From the NCBI RefSeq assembly GCF_901482445.1, contig NZ_LR590477.1, positions 1,860,001-1,924,000 on the forward strand: 64,000 nt of DNA, in the 5' to 3' direction. The stretch comes from Neisseria lactamica (lineage in GTDB: Bacteria; Pseudomonadota; Gammaproteobacteria; Burkholderiales; Neisseriaceae). The position numbers and the translations under genes were made by a program. The notes beneath the pieces were generated by a model. The model saw nothing but the letters and a program-made list of their open reading frames with translations. It was not told the DNA's origin and made no database searches. Positions 9,033 to 19,099 of the stretch are shown here, piece by piece. The stretch's first letter is position 1. Every line of letters begins with the position of its first letter.

Positions 9033-9791
9033 TCAGATGTGGTGGACGATGAGTTTTTTGCCTTCGTAGTCGAGTACGTCCACGTCCATGTCGAACAGTT
9101 CTTTGATGTTGTGTGCGGTGAATACTTCTTCGGGTGTGCCGGTCAGGGCGACTTTGCCGTTTTTCATGGCGACGACGTGGTCGGCGTAGGCTGCGGCTTG
9201 GTTGATGTCGTGCAATACGGCGACGGTGGTGCGTTTGTGTTCGTCGGTCAGCCGGCGCAGGATCTGCATGAGGGAGCGGGCGTGATACATATCGAGGTTG
9301 TTCAGCGGTTCATCCAGCAAAACGTAGTCGGTGCGCTGGCAGAACACCATCGCAATCATGGCGCGTTGGCGTTGGCCGCCGGAAAGCTCGGTCAGGTAGC
9401 GGTCGGCGAAGTCTTGCAGGTGGAACTCGGCAAGTGCTTCTTCGACGATGGTTTTGTCGTTTTCAGACGGCCTGCCTTGGTGGTAGGGATAGCGGCCGAA
9501 CATCAGCAGGTCGCGCACGGTAATGCGGCTCATGATGCTGTTTTCTTGGGTAAGGATGGAGAGCGTGCGGGCGAGTTCGGCGGTGGGGGTGGTTTTGATG
9601 TCTTTGCCTGCGTAGCTGATGTTGCCGTGTGCCAGAGGCTGAAGCCGCGCCATAAAGGAGAGGAGGGTGGACTTGCCTGCGCCGTTGGGGCCGATCAGTG
9701 CGGTAATGCCGCCTTCGGGAATGTCGAGGCTGATGTTGTCCAGAATGGGGCGAGTGCCGATGCGGTAGCTGACGTTGCGGATGGTAATCAT
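9033..9791 (-). CDS. Siderophore ABC transporter ATP-binding protein (fet operon)
   Basis: ATPase energising import of iron-siderophore complexes across the inner membrane. The 252 residues are those of a FecE/FepC-like subunit: Walker A GPNGAGKST (about residue 34), Q-loop TQENSI, signature LSGGQRQR, Walker B YVLLDEPLNNLD and switch His in AVLHDINQA. It is the last gene of the minus-strand run fetA-fetB-fetC-fetD-FmdE-like-ATPase. The published fetBCDEF lettering would make it fetE or fetF; I do not assign the letter. Confidence 0.93.
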   Translation of the reverse strand: MITIRNVSYRIGTRPILDNISLDIPEGGITALIGPNGAGKSTLLSFMARLQPLAHGNISYAGKDIKTTPTAELARTLSILTQENSIMSRITVRDLLMFGRYPYHQGRPSENDKTIVEEALAEFHLQDFADRYLTELSGGQRQRAMIAMVFCQRTDYVLLDEPLNNLDMYHARSLMQILRRLTDEHKRTTVAVLHDINQAAAYADHVVAMKNGKVALTGTPEEVFTAHNIKELFDMDVDVLDYEGKKLIVHHI

Positions 9792-9820
9792 AGGCGGATT
9801 CGAATATGGGGAATTGGATT

Positions 9821-9854
9821 TTCAGACGGCCTTTAAATGATGAGGCCGTCTGAA
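9821..9854. repeat. DUS inverted repeat inside the fet operon
   Basis: TTCAGACGGCC and GGCCGTCTGAA flank a 12-base loop between the FmdE-like gene and the ATPase gene, so it is a possible attenuating hairpin. Confidence 0.7.
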
Positions 9855-9870
9855 TTTTATTCCTGTATGG

Positions 9871-10497
9871 TTAGATTTCGCTGACGGTAACAAATTCGGG
9901 GTTGTCGGCTTGGTCAATCAGGAAGGCACGGACGCGTGCCTGCCAGAGTTGTCCGAAGCGTTCGAGTTCTTCTGCGCTTGCGCTGCCGCCGACGGCTTTG
10001 GGCATAAGTTCGCGCATTTCGGGTGCAAAGGGTTGCAGGGCGGCGTTGAGGTTGACGGCGACGGTTTTGCCGTTGTCTTTGCGGCGCAGGGTCAGTGTGC
10101 CGTTGATTTCGCCTGCACCAAAGGATAAGAGGTTACGGCGGGCGAAGCGTCCCTGCATTCCGATGCCTCCGAAGCCGGTTTCGGGGGCTGCGCCGGTAAG
10201 GAGTTGGACGACGGACGCGGTTACGCCGACCGTGCCTTCGTCGCGCGCGCCCTGCATGGCGGCTTCGATGCCGCCGCGTTCGGGCAGCTCTTCGCCGTAA
10301 AGGGCTTTCAGACCTTTGATAACCATCAGGTACGCGCCCGCGACGGTCGGGCAGGAATGTCCGCACAGGCGCACGGCATCGGCGTAGCGGTAAGTGAGGA
10401 TGCCGTTTTCGGCCGCGCCGAGGAAGTCGGCAAGCGGGTCTCTGACGGTGATGGTCGGGGCTTGGTTGAAGAATGATGGGAAACGTTCTTGCGTCAT
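9871..10497 (-). CDS. FmdE-like cytoplasmic protein of the fet operon
   Basis: A 208-residue protein without signal peptide or membrane segments. Residues about 40-95 (RLCGHSCPTVAGAYLMVIKG) resemble the FmdE family (formylmethanofuran dehydrogenase subunit E-like), whose conserved Cys/His cluster is here C45-G-H47-S-C49. FmdE domains in other bacteria lie near metal and cofactor genes. It sits 44 bases after fetD and before the ATPase, in the same direction, so it is likely co-transcribed and may process or sense imported iron-siderophore. That role is inference; no catalytic activity can be read from the sequence. Confidence 0.7.
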   Translation of the reverse strand: MTQERFPSFFNQAPTITVRDPLADFLGAAENGILTYRYADAVRLCGHSCPTVAGAYLMVIKGLKALYGEELPERGGIEAAMQGARDEGTVGVTASVVQLLTGAAPETGFGGIGMQGRFARRNLLSFGAGEINGTLTLRRKDNGKTVAVNLNAALQPFAPEMRELMPKAVGGSASAEELERFGQLWQARVRAFLIDQADNPEFVTVSEI

Positions 10498-10541
10498 ATG
10501 GTTTGTCCTTTCGAGTCGGGCTGCCGTTCAGACGGCATCCG

Positions 10542-11516
10542 TCATTTTTTGTGTTTTAAAACGAGATAGAGGAAAACGAGTCCGCCCGCAAATTCGACCA
10601 CCACGCTTAATACCGCCTTCATGCCCAAGAAGTGTTCGAATACGGTTTGTCCGCCGACCAAGAGGATGCCGCCGACACAAACCGTCATCGGCAGGCGGAC
10701 GGAATGGCGCACGGACGGGGAAAAGTGGTTGGCAAGCGAGGCGGCGAGAAGCCCGAAAAAGCTTACCGGGCCGACTACGGCGGTCGCCGTCGCCACCAAT
10801 GCGGCAATCCAAAGCAGTATCCATAAGGTGTTGCGCGTGTAGCTGATGCCCAAATTGACGGCTTGGTCGCGCCCTAAAAGGTGTACGTCCAAGCGGTAGC
10901 GTTCGCGCCAAACGACCGCCGCGCTGACGAGCAGGATCAGCGCGCCTATGCCCAAAAGCTCGCTGTGGACGGTATTGAATCCGGCAAACATATTCGCCTG
11001 AGCCGCGGTAAATTCTTCGGGGTCTATCATGCGCGAAAGCAGCGACGACAGGCTGCGGAACAAAATCCCGAAAATCACGCCGATTAAAATCATACGCGGC
11101 AAATCGCGCCCGCCCTGACGGATGAGCGTGTAGAACAACAGCAGCGAGCCGCCCATCATAACGACCAGTTCAAAGCCGAATTTGCCCGTCAACGGCAGGG
11201 AAGCATAGCCCACGCCGCCGAGCGTAAACACCAGCAAGGTCTGCAAAAACACATACAGCGAATCGAAACCCAAAATCGAGGGTGTGAGAATCGGATTGTT
11301 GGTCAGCGTTTGGAAGAGTTGCGTGGACACGCCGACCGCATAGGCGACCATCAGCAGCGCGGCAAGTTTGGTCAGCCGCAGTTGCAGTACAAAATCCCAA
11401 TCGCCTTTGACATTGAGCGTTAAAAACAGTCCGCAGCAGATCAGTAAAAGTGCGAATGCCGCCCATAACGGGCGCGGCGAACCCTGCATAAATTCAATTT
11501 TGTTTTCAGACGGCAT
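10542..11516 (-). CDS. fetD: Siderophore ABC transporter permease FetD
   Basis: FecCD/BtuC-type inner-membrane permease, 324 residues with about nine to ten hydrophobic helices, pairing with FetC and the operon ATPase. It overlaps the end of fetC by 11 bases. The first codons read MPSEN because the start codon lies inside an uptake sequence (ATGCCGTCTGAAAAC at 11516-11502), so the DUS supplies the initiation codon; a later Met at residue 10 (MQGSPRP) is the alternative start. The family glycine-rich motif appears as PTGKFG...GFNTVHS and VGPVSFFGLLAA. Confidence 0.92.
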   Translation of the reverse strand: MPSENKIEFMQGSPRPLWAAFALLLICCGLFLTLNVKGDWDFVLQLRLTKLAALLMVAYAVGVSTQLFQTLTNNPILTPSILGFDSLYVFLQTLLVFTLGGVGYASLPLTGKFGFELVVMMGGSLLLFYTLIRQGGRDLPRMILIGVIFGILFRSLSSLLSRMIDPEEFTAAQANMFAGFNTVHSELLGIGALILLVSAAVVWRERYRLDVHLLGRDQAVNLGISYTRNTLWILLWIAALVATATAVVGPVSFFGLLAASLANHFSPSVRHSVRLPMTVCVGGILLVGGQTVFEHFLGMKAVLSVVVEFAGGLVFLYLVLKHKK

Positions 11517-12474
11517 AGGCGGGTTTCCTTAACAAAAGCCATAAAAACAACGCCGTACCCAATACGCCGAAGACGGTCGATACCGGAATTTCAAACGGAA
11601 ACACAATCACGCGTCCCAAAATATCGCACAGCAACACCAAAGACGCGCCCAGCAAGGCCACCGCAGGCAGGCTTTGGCGCAGCCTGTCGCCTATCAGGCG
11701 GCTGATGATGTTCGGCACGACCAGCCCGACAAACGGAATATTGCCGACCGTAACGATAACCAGCGACGTAATCAAAGCCACAATAATCAAACCCGACCAC
11801 AACACCGCCGTCCGGTTCAAACCCAAATTCACGCTCACCGTCTCGCCCAGCCCCAAAATCGTCAGCCGGTCGGCAATCAGATAGGCAAACACCGCCAAAC
11901 CGCCCGTAATCCAAAGCAGCTCGTACCGCCCCAGCAGCACGCTCGAAAAATCGCCCTGCTGCCACACGCCCAACATTTGCAGCATCTCAAACTCATACGC
12001 GACAAACGTCGCCACCGCCTCAATCACGCCGCCGAAAATAATCCCCACCAGCGGCACCATCAGTTGCGCCGTCGGCGGCAGGCGGCGGATAAGCAGCATA
12101 AACACCAGCATTCCGATTAGCGCGGCAACGGCGGCAACCAACATTTTGACCGGCAGCGGTGCGGCAGGCAGCAGCAGGGACATCAGAAGCAAACCCAAAG
12201 CCGCACTCTGACCCGCGCCCGCCATAGAAGGCTCGACAAAACGGTTGCGCATCAAAATCTGCATAATCATCCCCGCCACCGCCATCGACGCGCCCGTCAG
12301 CACAATCGCAAACGTGCGCGGCAGGCGGCTGATGAACATAACCTGCTGGCTGTCGGACAGCGAAAACACATCCGACCAGCGGAAATCGGCAACGCCGACC
12401 GACAGGCTGACGGCAAACAACACCGCCAGCAGCAGGAGGTTGGTCAGGTTGAGGGAAAAAGGTTTGGCAGTCAT
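11506..12474 (-). CDS. fetC: Siderophore ABC transporter permease FetC
   Basis: FecCD-family permease, 322 residues, about ten membrane helices, partner of FetD. Family signatures are the early SRLPRTFAIVLTGASMAVAGMIMQ segment, then NRFVEPSMAG, and the late VGNIPFVGLVVPNIISRLIG loop that contacts the ATPase. It lies downstream of fetB, separated by a strong 16-bp DUS stem-loop that could lower expression of the permeases relative to the binding protein. Confidence 0.93.
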   Translation of the reverse strand: MTAKPFSLNLTNLLLLAVLFAVSLSVGVADFRWSDVFSLSDSQQVMFISRLPRTFAIVLTGASMAVAGMIMQILMRNRFVEPSMAGAGQSAALGLLLMSLLLPAAPLPVKMLVAAVAALIGMLVFMLLIRRLPPTAQLMVPLVGIIFGGVIEAVATFVAYEFEMLQMLGVWQQGDFSSVLLGRYELLWITGGLAVFAYLIADRLTILGLGETVSVNLGLNRTAVLWSGLIIVALITSLVIVTVGNIPFVGLVVPNIISRLIGDRLRQSLPAVALLGASLVLLCDILGRVIVFPFEIPVSTVFGVLGTALFLWLLLRKPAYAV

Positions 12475-12570
12475 AAACAGAAGGGAAAAGCGTTAAGGCG
12501 TAGAAGATTCAAACAAGGCAGTCCGAACCGTCGGAGCGGAAAGCCTTGTTTGAAGCCTCCGTATCGGGCA

Positions 12571-12620
12571 ATGCCGTCTGAAACACAGGAAGCGGTTTGC
12601 ATCCGTGTTTCAGACGGCAT
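12571..12620. terminator. Strong DUS stem-loop between fetB and fetC
   Basis: ATGCCGTCTGAAACAC pairs with GTGTTTCAGACGGCAT (16 bp). It lies inside the operon and lacks a T-run on the minus strand, so it is probably an mRNA-stabilising or partial-attenuation hairpin rather than a full stop. Confidence 0.7.
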
Positions 12621-12637
12621 CGAATGCCGCCGTTTCA

Positions 12638-13603
12638 TTATTTCGCGGCGTTAAAAGCGTCGGTAACCTGTTTGCTTGCATTCAGCAGCTCTTGCGCGCC
12701 ACCGGCCGCCAAATAAGTTTCAGGAACGAGGTAAACGACTTGTCCTTTTTTCCAGGCGGTTGTTTCGGCAACCAGCGGATTATTCAACACGTCTTTCGCC
12801 GCCTGACCCTCTTCGCCGATGGCCGCGCTGCGGTCAAGGACAAACAGCCAGTCGGGATTTTTCTCTTTCAAGTATTCGAAGCTGACGGGCTGGCCGTGGC
12901 TGCCTTCTTTAATTGATTCATCGACAGCGGGAACGCCGATGTCTTTGTGCAGCCAGCCGCCCAGTCGTGAAGACGAGCCGAAGGCGGACATCTTGCCGCC
13001 GTTGACCAGAATCACCAAACCTTTGCCTTTGCCTTGCGCGGCAGTTTTCGCCGCTTCAAACGAAGCATCGATTTCCGCCTTCAGCTTGTCGGCTTCCGCC
13101 TGTTTGCCGAAGATTTGCGCCAGCGCATCGATACGCTCTTTGGCACTTTCTTTGAGGTTGGCGGTATCGGCGGTCATTTCGATGGTCGGCGCGATTTCGT
13201 TCAATTTGTCAAACGCTTTGGCGGCGCGGCTGCCGATGATGATGAGCTGCGGTTTGTAAGCGTTAAGTGCTTCGTAATCCGGCTCGAACAGCGTGCCGGC
13301 AGGTTTCGTGGATTTGAAATATTCGTCCAAGTAGGGCAGGCGGTTTGTGTCGACGGACAAACCTGTTTTCACGCCCAATTTATTTAAAGTGTCGAGCATA
13401 CCCAAATCGTAAACGGCGATACGCTCCGGATTTTGCGGCACTTTCGCATCGCCGCGCGCGGTTTTGACGGTAACGGACGCGCTTTCGGATTGTGCGGCGG
13501 AAACTGCCTGTTCTTTGGCTTGTGGGGCAGAGTCGGAATTTTGCGGCGAACACGCGCCCAAGGCGAGGACGGTGCAGAGGGTTAATGCGGTCAAACGCAA
13601 CAT
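12638..13603 (-). CDS. fetB: Periplasmic siderophore-binding lipoprotein FetB
   Basis: Class-III (FepB/FhuD-like) solute-binding protein capturing ferric siderophore in the periplasm and passing it to FetCD. The 321 residues start with a lipoprotein signal; the lipobox is LGAC with Cys18. A Ser/Ala/Gln-rich linker precedes the TroA-like domain beginning near PQNPERIAVYDLGMLDTL, with the long-helix region RIDALAQIFGKQAEADKLKAEID. It is directly downstream of the receptor fetA with a DUS stem-loop between them; iron control by the upstream Fur-like site is likely. Confidence 0.94.
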   Translation of the reverse strand: MLRLTALTLCTVLALGACSPQNSDSAPQAKEQAVSAAQSESASVTVKTARGDAKVPQNPERIAVYDLGMLDTLNKLGVKTGLSVDTNRLPYLDEYFKSTKPAGTLFEPDYEALNAYKPQLIIIGSRAAKAFDKLNEIAPTIEMTADTANLKESAKERIDALAQIFGKQAEADKLKAEIDASFEAAKTAAQGKGKGLVILVNGGKMSAFGSSSRLGGWLHKDIGVPAVDESIKEGSHGQPVSFEYLKEKNPDWLFVLDRSAAIGEEGQAAKDVLNNPLVAETTAWKKGQVVYLVPETYLAAGGAQELLNASKQVTDAFNAAK

Positions 13604-13707
13604 AGGGTGTCTCCAAAATGGGGATATTGGGGCAAAGCCGCCGGTCGGACAAACCGGAACGGCTTTAGAAAGGATAAATGATAACCTATATCAAATTATC
13701 AGAACAG

Positions 13708-13736
13708 ATGCCGCCTGAAAGGCTTTCAGACGGCAT
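13708..13736. terminator. DUS-type stem-loop between fetA and fetB (one degenerate arm)
   Basis: ATGCCGCCTGAAAG pairs with CTTTCAGACGGCAT. The left arm has a GCCGCCTGAA variant (T to C), giving a G-T pair when transcribed leftward. Confidence 0.7.
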
Positions 13737-13754
13737 TTTTTCGGGATGTGCGTT

Positions 13755-15917
13755 TTAGAACTTGTAGTTCACGCCCAAGCGTACATCACGGCCCACGCCC
13801 GGCAGGGTATTGGTCCAGCGTTGGCTGTGCGGATAGTAGAACTTGTTAAACACGTTGTTAACTGAAAGATTGACATTGAGCGTGTCTTTGCCCAGCGGTT
13901 TCCAGTTGGCGAAGACATCGTTCACACCGAAACCTTGGCGTACAACGTTTTCCAATTTGCCGCTGCGGTCTTTTTGACCTGCCACCAATATCGAACCCAC
14001 GGCTTTTTGAACATAGCGTCCACGCCAGCCGATTTCCAGATTCGGATTTTGGAAGCGGTAGGCAAGGGAAGCTGTCCAAGTGCGACCAGTTTGTGCGCCA
14101 AACTCGGGGTTCGCGCTCAACAGTTTTTTAGGATGGGTATCGTAAAAGCGCGGTTTGCTGTGGCTTACGCCGACTTTGGCAGTCAAGCCGCCGGTGCGGT
14201 AGGATGCGCCCAATTCGTAACCGTGGTTTTTGATGTAGCCGGCATTGACGGCTTCACGGACGGCGACAGAGTCGTGGCGGTTTTGCGGATTGGCAAGCGC
14301 GTCTTTGATGGTTTGCCAGAAGTAGCTGCCGTTTGCGGCAAACGTGCCGTCGTTGTAGTTAAAGCCGATTTCGGTATTGCGCGCGCGTTCGGCTTTCGTA
14401 CCGTCGGCAATCGAGATGATGCCGCGTTTGCCGTGGGTTTGCAGCGCGTCATACAGGCGCGGGCTGCGGCTGGCGTAGTTGTGGCTCGCGCTGAAGCTCC
14501 AGTGTTCGTGCGGCTGCCAAATTACACCGAAACTCGGGTTAAGGCTGCTGCTTGAAACGGTTTTGCCGTCGTGGGTTTTCACCTTGAAGCGGTCGTAACG
14601 CAACCCGCCGGTCAGGGTAAAGCCGTTAATTTCGTGAATGGCTTCGATATACGCGCCGGTATCCGTTTTGGTTGGGTTGGTCAGGCGGTAGGAATGGACA
14701 ATGGCTTCATCTGCACGGTCTTTCTTTTGTTGTTCCATCGGTTTATCGACTTCTTGACCGTTTTTCTTTTCTTTTATCGGGATGGAGAATTCCGAATTCA
14801 AAAACGCTTGCGGTTTGATTTCCTGATGGCGGTAGTTGATACCGTATTTCAGCAGGGTTTGTTCGGCAAGGCGGCTGTCGAAGTTGAAATTCATACCCCG
14901 AGTGGTGATTTGGGTATGGTTGGGGCCGACCACATTGCCTGCGTAACCGCTGCCGCTGTCATCGGCGGAATAGCGTTTCTTTTCCAACACATAGGCGTTG
15001 GCATTCAGTTTTTCGACAAAGCCCAGGTTTTTGCCCGTATATTCCAAGTTGGTGTTGGATTGTGTGGTTTCGCGGTAAGCAGGGGCTTGGCGTTCCATAC
15101 TTATTCGCTCTTTATCGCCGCCAACGGTAAATTCTTCACGGACGGTACGGATGCCCCGGTGCTGGTCTTTCATATGGCTCAACACGATGCGGTGGTCGCC
15201 GTCGCCGAAGCTTGTTCCGATTTTGGCGAGGTAGCTGCGTTTGTCCAGCGCGCTGTACGGTACGGTTTTGCCGCCGTTGAAATTATTACGGAAGCCTTTA
15301 CCTGCTTCGTAATCTTTTTCATCGTTGCGGTTGTAAGAGAACAAGCCGTCGAAGTTGCCCTCTTTTCCGAATACGCTTGCGCCGTAGCTTACGCCTTCGT
15401 TGCTGGCAAAGCCGCTGTTGAGGCGCACGCCCCAGTTTTTATCCAAGCCTTTGAGCAGGTCTTGGGCATCGACGGTTTTGGCGATAATCGCGCCGTTGGT
15501 CGCGCCGATACCGGCAGAGGCGGAACCCGCGCCTTTTTGTACGGAAACGACTTTAACCAAAGCGGGATCGACAATAAATCTGCCTTGGTGGTAAAGGATT
15601 TGGCTGTCGGAATAGGCGTTGTCCACCTTGATGTCGACAGAGTTCTGACCCATACCGCGCAAGGTCATATGTTGGGATGTGCCGTTACCGCCGCCGAAAT
15701 CGATGGAGGGCTCTTCTTTTAAGAGTTCGCGCATATCGGTTGCGGTGCTTTCGTCTTTTTGCTGAAGCGTAACGATGTTGGTACGGATTTTGCTGCCTTG
15801 GCGGTCGCCTTTTACGGTAATGGTATCCAATGCGACATTGGCGTTGTCTGCTGCGTGGGCAAAGCCTGCCGCAAGTGTGAGCGAGAGCAGGCTGAGGCGG
15901 AACAATGGGGCGTTCAT
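13755..15917 (-). CDS. fetA: TonB-dependent enterobactin-type receptor FetA (FrpB)
   Basis: Outer-membrane TonB-gated 22-strand barrel for ferric catecholate siderophores and a major iron-repressed, antigenically variable surface protein. The 720 residues comprise a signal peptide (cleaved after AGFAHA), a plug domain (about 25-160; LDTITVKGDRQGSK, then LRGMGQNSVDIKVD) and a barrel ending in Phe (GVNYKF). The stretch around residues 370-420 (IPIKEKKNGQEVDKPMEQQ) corresponds to the surface loop used for FetA typing. Transcription is governed by a poly-C tract in its promoter and an overlapping Fur-like AT-rich site. It is divergent from groESL. Confidence 0.96.
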   Translation of the reverse strand: MNAPLFRLSLLSLTLAAGFAHAADNANVALDTITVKGDRQGSKIRTNIVTLQQKDESTATDMRELLKEEPSIDFGGGNGTSQHMTLRGMGQNSVDIKVDNAYSDSQILYHQGRFIVDPALVKVVSVQKGAGSASAGIGATNGAIIAKTVDAQDLLKGLDKNWGVRLNSGFASNEGVSYGASVFGKEGNFDGLFSYNRNDEKDYEAGKGFRNNFNGGKTVPYSALDKRSYLAKIGTSFGDGDHRIVLSHMKDQHRGIRTVREEFTVGGDKERISMERQAPAYRETTQSNTNLEYTGKNLGFVEKLNANAYVLEKKRYSADDSGSGYAGNVVGPNHTQITTRGMNFNFDSRLAEQTLLKYGINYRHQEIKPQAFLNSEFSIPIKEKKNGQEVDKPMEQQKKDRADEAIVHSYRLTNPTKTDTGAYIEAIHEINGFTLTGGLRYDRFKVKTHDGKTVSSSSLNPSFGVIWQPHEHWSFSASHNYASRSPRLYDALQTHGKRGIISIADGTKAERARNTEIGFNYNDGTFAANGSYFWQTIKDALANPQNRHDSVAVREAVNAGYIKNHGYELGASYRTGGLTAKVGVSHSKPRFYDTHPKKLLSANPEFGAQTGRTWTASLAYRFQNPNLEIGWRGRYVQKAVGSILVAGQKDRSGKLENVVRQGFGVNDVFANWKPLGKDTLNVNLSVNNVFNKFYYPHSQRWTNTLPGVGRDVRLGVNYKF

Positions 15918-15980
15918 TCAGTCGTCCTTTTGAGTATATGAGGGAAGTTAAGCCAAACCGTTAAGATTTGGCAGGATAAG

Positions 15981-16037
15981 AAAAATAATTAATAATTATT
16001 TTTATTTATATTAACAGGGGGGGGGGGATTTTTGCAA
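15981..16037 (-). promoter_or_regulatory. fetA promoter with phase-variable poly-C tract and Fur-like site
   Basis: Reading the minus strand: a -35-like TTGCAA (16037-16032), then an 18-bp spacer containing 11 consecutive C (16027-16017), a -10-like TAATAT (16013-16008), then an AT-rich stretch (15981-16007, AATAATTATTAATT type) resembling a Fur box. Slippage in the C tract changes the spacer length and hence promoter strength; this is the known mechanism for fetA. The expression level for 11 C cannot be stated from sequence. Confidence 0.88.
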
Positions 16038-16131
16038 AGCTGATTATCGTTTTTATTTGCGAAGTGTTGTTTTTTGTTGACAGGTTTTGTCGGAAATGTA
16101 AAAACGGCGGAAATAAATTTTTTCCGCCTCA

Positions 16132-16160
16132 CTTGAATTTACCCGCACACACCCTAATTT
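16132..16160 (+). promoter_or_regulatory. Sigma-32-like heat-shock promoter of groESL
   Basis: CTTGAA at 16132-16137, a 14-base spacer, then CCCTAATTT at 16152-16160 closely matches the sigma-32 consensus (CTTGAA, 13-15 bases, CCCCATnT). It lies about 110 bases before groES. A GGCGGA...TCCGCC hairpin immediately upstream separates it from the fetA promoter. A TTGACA at 16077 has no good -10 at normal spacing. Confidence 0.72.
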
Positions 16161-16268
16161 TGCCGACTTATACGGGCGGGCCGGCAGGCGGCAGCCCGGT
16201 TTCCACTTCAATCTGTCCGAACCGTTCGGGCAGATGATTGTTTTCAAACCATTTATCGGAGCATAAAT

Positions 16269-16559
16269 ATGACCATCCGTCCTTTACACGACCGCGTTGT
16301 CGTCAAACGCTTGGAAGCTGAAGAAAAAACCGCCTCTGGCATCGTTTTGCCGGGCGCGGCCGCCGAAAAACCCGATATGGGCGAAGTCATCGCCGTGGGC
16401 GCGGGCAAAATCGGTAAAGACGGCGCGCGCCGTCCGCTGGATGTCAAAGTCGGCGACAAAATCATCTTCGGCAAATACAGCGGCCAAACCGTCAAAGCCG
16501 ACGGCGAAGAGCTGTTGGTAATGCGCGAAGAAGATATTTTCGGCATCGTTGAAAAATAA
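16269..16559 (+). CDS. groES: Co-chaperonin GroES
   Basis: Heptameric lid of the GroEL chaperonin in the cytoplasm. The 96 residues match the family: N-terminal MTIRPLHDRVVVKR, mobile loop EEKTASGIVLPGAA (about 18-31), and C-terminal EELLVMREEDIFGIVE. The ribosome-binding site GGAG lies at 16258-16261, close before the start. It is first gene of the groESL operon under the sigma-32-like promoter. Confidence 0.97.
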   Translation: MTIRPLHDRVVVKRLEAEEKTASGIVLPGAAAEKPDMGEVIAVGAGKIGKDGARRPLDVKVGDKIIFGKYSGQTVKADGEELLVMREEDIFGIVEK

Positions 16560-16570
16560 ATACGGACACG

Positions 16571-16606
16571 ATGCCGTCTGAAACGGCAAACCGCCTTCAG
16601 ACGGCA
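16571..16606. repeat. DUS inverted repeat between groES and groEL
   Basis: ATGCCGTCTGAA...TTCAGACGGCAT with inner CGGC/GCCG-type pairing, in the 92-base groES-groEL spacer. There is no T-run, so read-through is expected. Confidence 0.75.
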
Positions 16607-16651
16607 TAAACGGTTTTATCAGACAGTTTTAATGATTTTTGGAGAATTGAA

Positions 16652-18286
<1,635 letters not shown>

Positions 18287-18317
18287 GCAATGCCGTCTGA
18301 AACCTTCAGACAACAAG

Positions 18318-18349
18318 CCGCACGGTCAACGCCGTGCGGTTTTTTTTTT
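18318..18349 (+). terminator. Intrinsic terminator of groESL
   Basis: CCGCACGG and CCGTGCGG form an 8-bp stem with a 6-base loop followed by ten T, a classical rho-independent terminator of non-DUS type. Confidence 0.9.
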
Positions 18350-18383
18350 CGAATAAGTACAGCTAAGGCGCAAACTTTAAAAT

Positions 18384-18538
18384 TATAGTGGATTAACAAA
18401 AACCAGTACGTCGTTGCCTCGCCTTAGCTCAAAGAGAACGATTCTCTAAGGTGCTGAAGCACCAAGTGAATCGGTTCCGTACTATTTGTACTGTCTGCGG
18501 CTTCGTCGCCTTGTCCTGATTTTTGTTAATCCACTATA
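18384..18538. mobile_element. Correia repeat enclosed element (CREE) 1
   Basis: A 155-bp element bounded by 26-base inverted repeats beginning TATAGTGGATTAACAAAAA and ending ...TTTTTGTTAATCCACTATA, with a TA duplication. It is in the opposite orientation to the three other copies in this window. These are non-autonomous MITE-like elements that can carry promoters and RNase III sites. Confidence 0.93.
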
Positions 18539-18605
18539 TTTCCCGCCATCCCAAAAACGAAGAGCGGCAGGAATTTATCGGAAAAACAGCAACCTTTCCG
18601 CCGTC

Positions 18606-18860
18606 ATTCCCGCGAAAGCGGGAATCTAGAACCCCTAACGCGGCAGGAATCTATCGGAAAAAACCGAAACCGAACAGACCGGATTCCCGCCTGCGCGGGA
18701 ATGACGAAAAGCAACCTTTCCGCGTCATTCCCGCGAAAGCGGGAATCTAGGAACCCAAAGCTGCAAGAATTTATCAGAAACAACCGAAACTTAAAAAACC
18801 GGATTCCCGCCTGCGCGGGAATGACGGGACTTTGGTTTCTGTTTTTGCGGGAATGACGGG
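18606..18860. repeat. NIME array (dRS3/RS repeats)
   Basis: Four complete 20-mer dRS3 units (starting near 18606, 18683, 18727 and 18803; type ATTCCC-N8-GGGAAT), separated by RS-type spacers containing AATTTATC(A/G)GAAA. With the groEL terminator and CREE 1 it fills the gene-free 18287-19099 stretch; the rest holds the AT-rich upstream region of the transporter gene. Confidence 0.88.
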
Positions 18861-19099
18861 GAAGTTGGAGGTTGTTTCTTATGGAGTGGTTTTTGTATCT
18901 GGATAAAAAATTTTTTCGTTTTCAAGCCTTCACCGCTTGCCATCGGCGTTAAATTTTTTTACGATAAGCACATAGATTGTAAACAATCGGCCACAAGCCG
19001 GTTTGTTTTTTCAGAAGACATTATCCCTGTCAGACGCTGTTTCTATATATGTTTGCCTATAACGGCTTGTTTTTAATAAATAATTCAAGAGGTATCAAC

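Noticed and set aside
14571..15722. Long open frame opposite fetA
   Set aside because: Antisense shadow of the strongly GC3-biased fetA gene; no start site or domain.
16077..16105. TTGACA as a housekeeping promoter for groES
   Set aside because: No acceptable -10 at 16-18 bases; the sigma-32-like pair downstream is a better fit.
18523..18750. 75-codon frame in the groEL downstream repeats
   Set aside because: Translation of CREE and NIME repeats (peptides such as FPRKRESR and RVIPAKAGI recur at every array).
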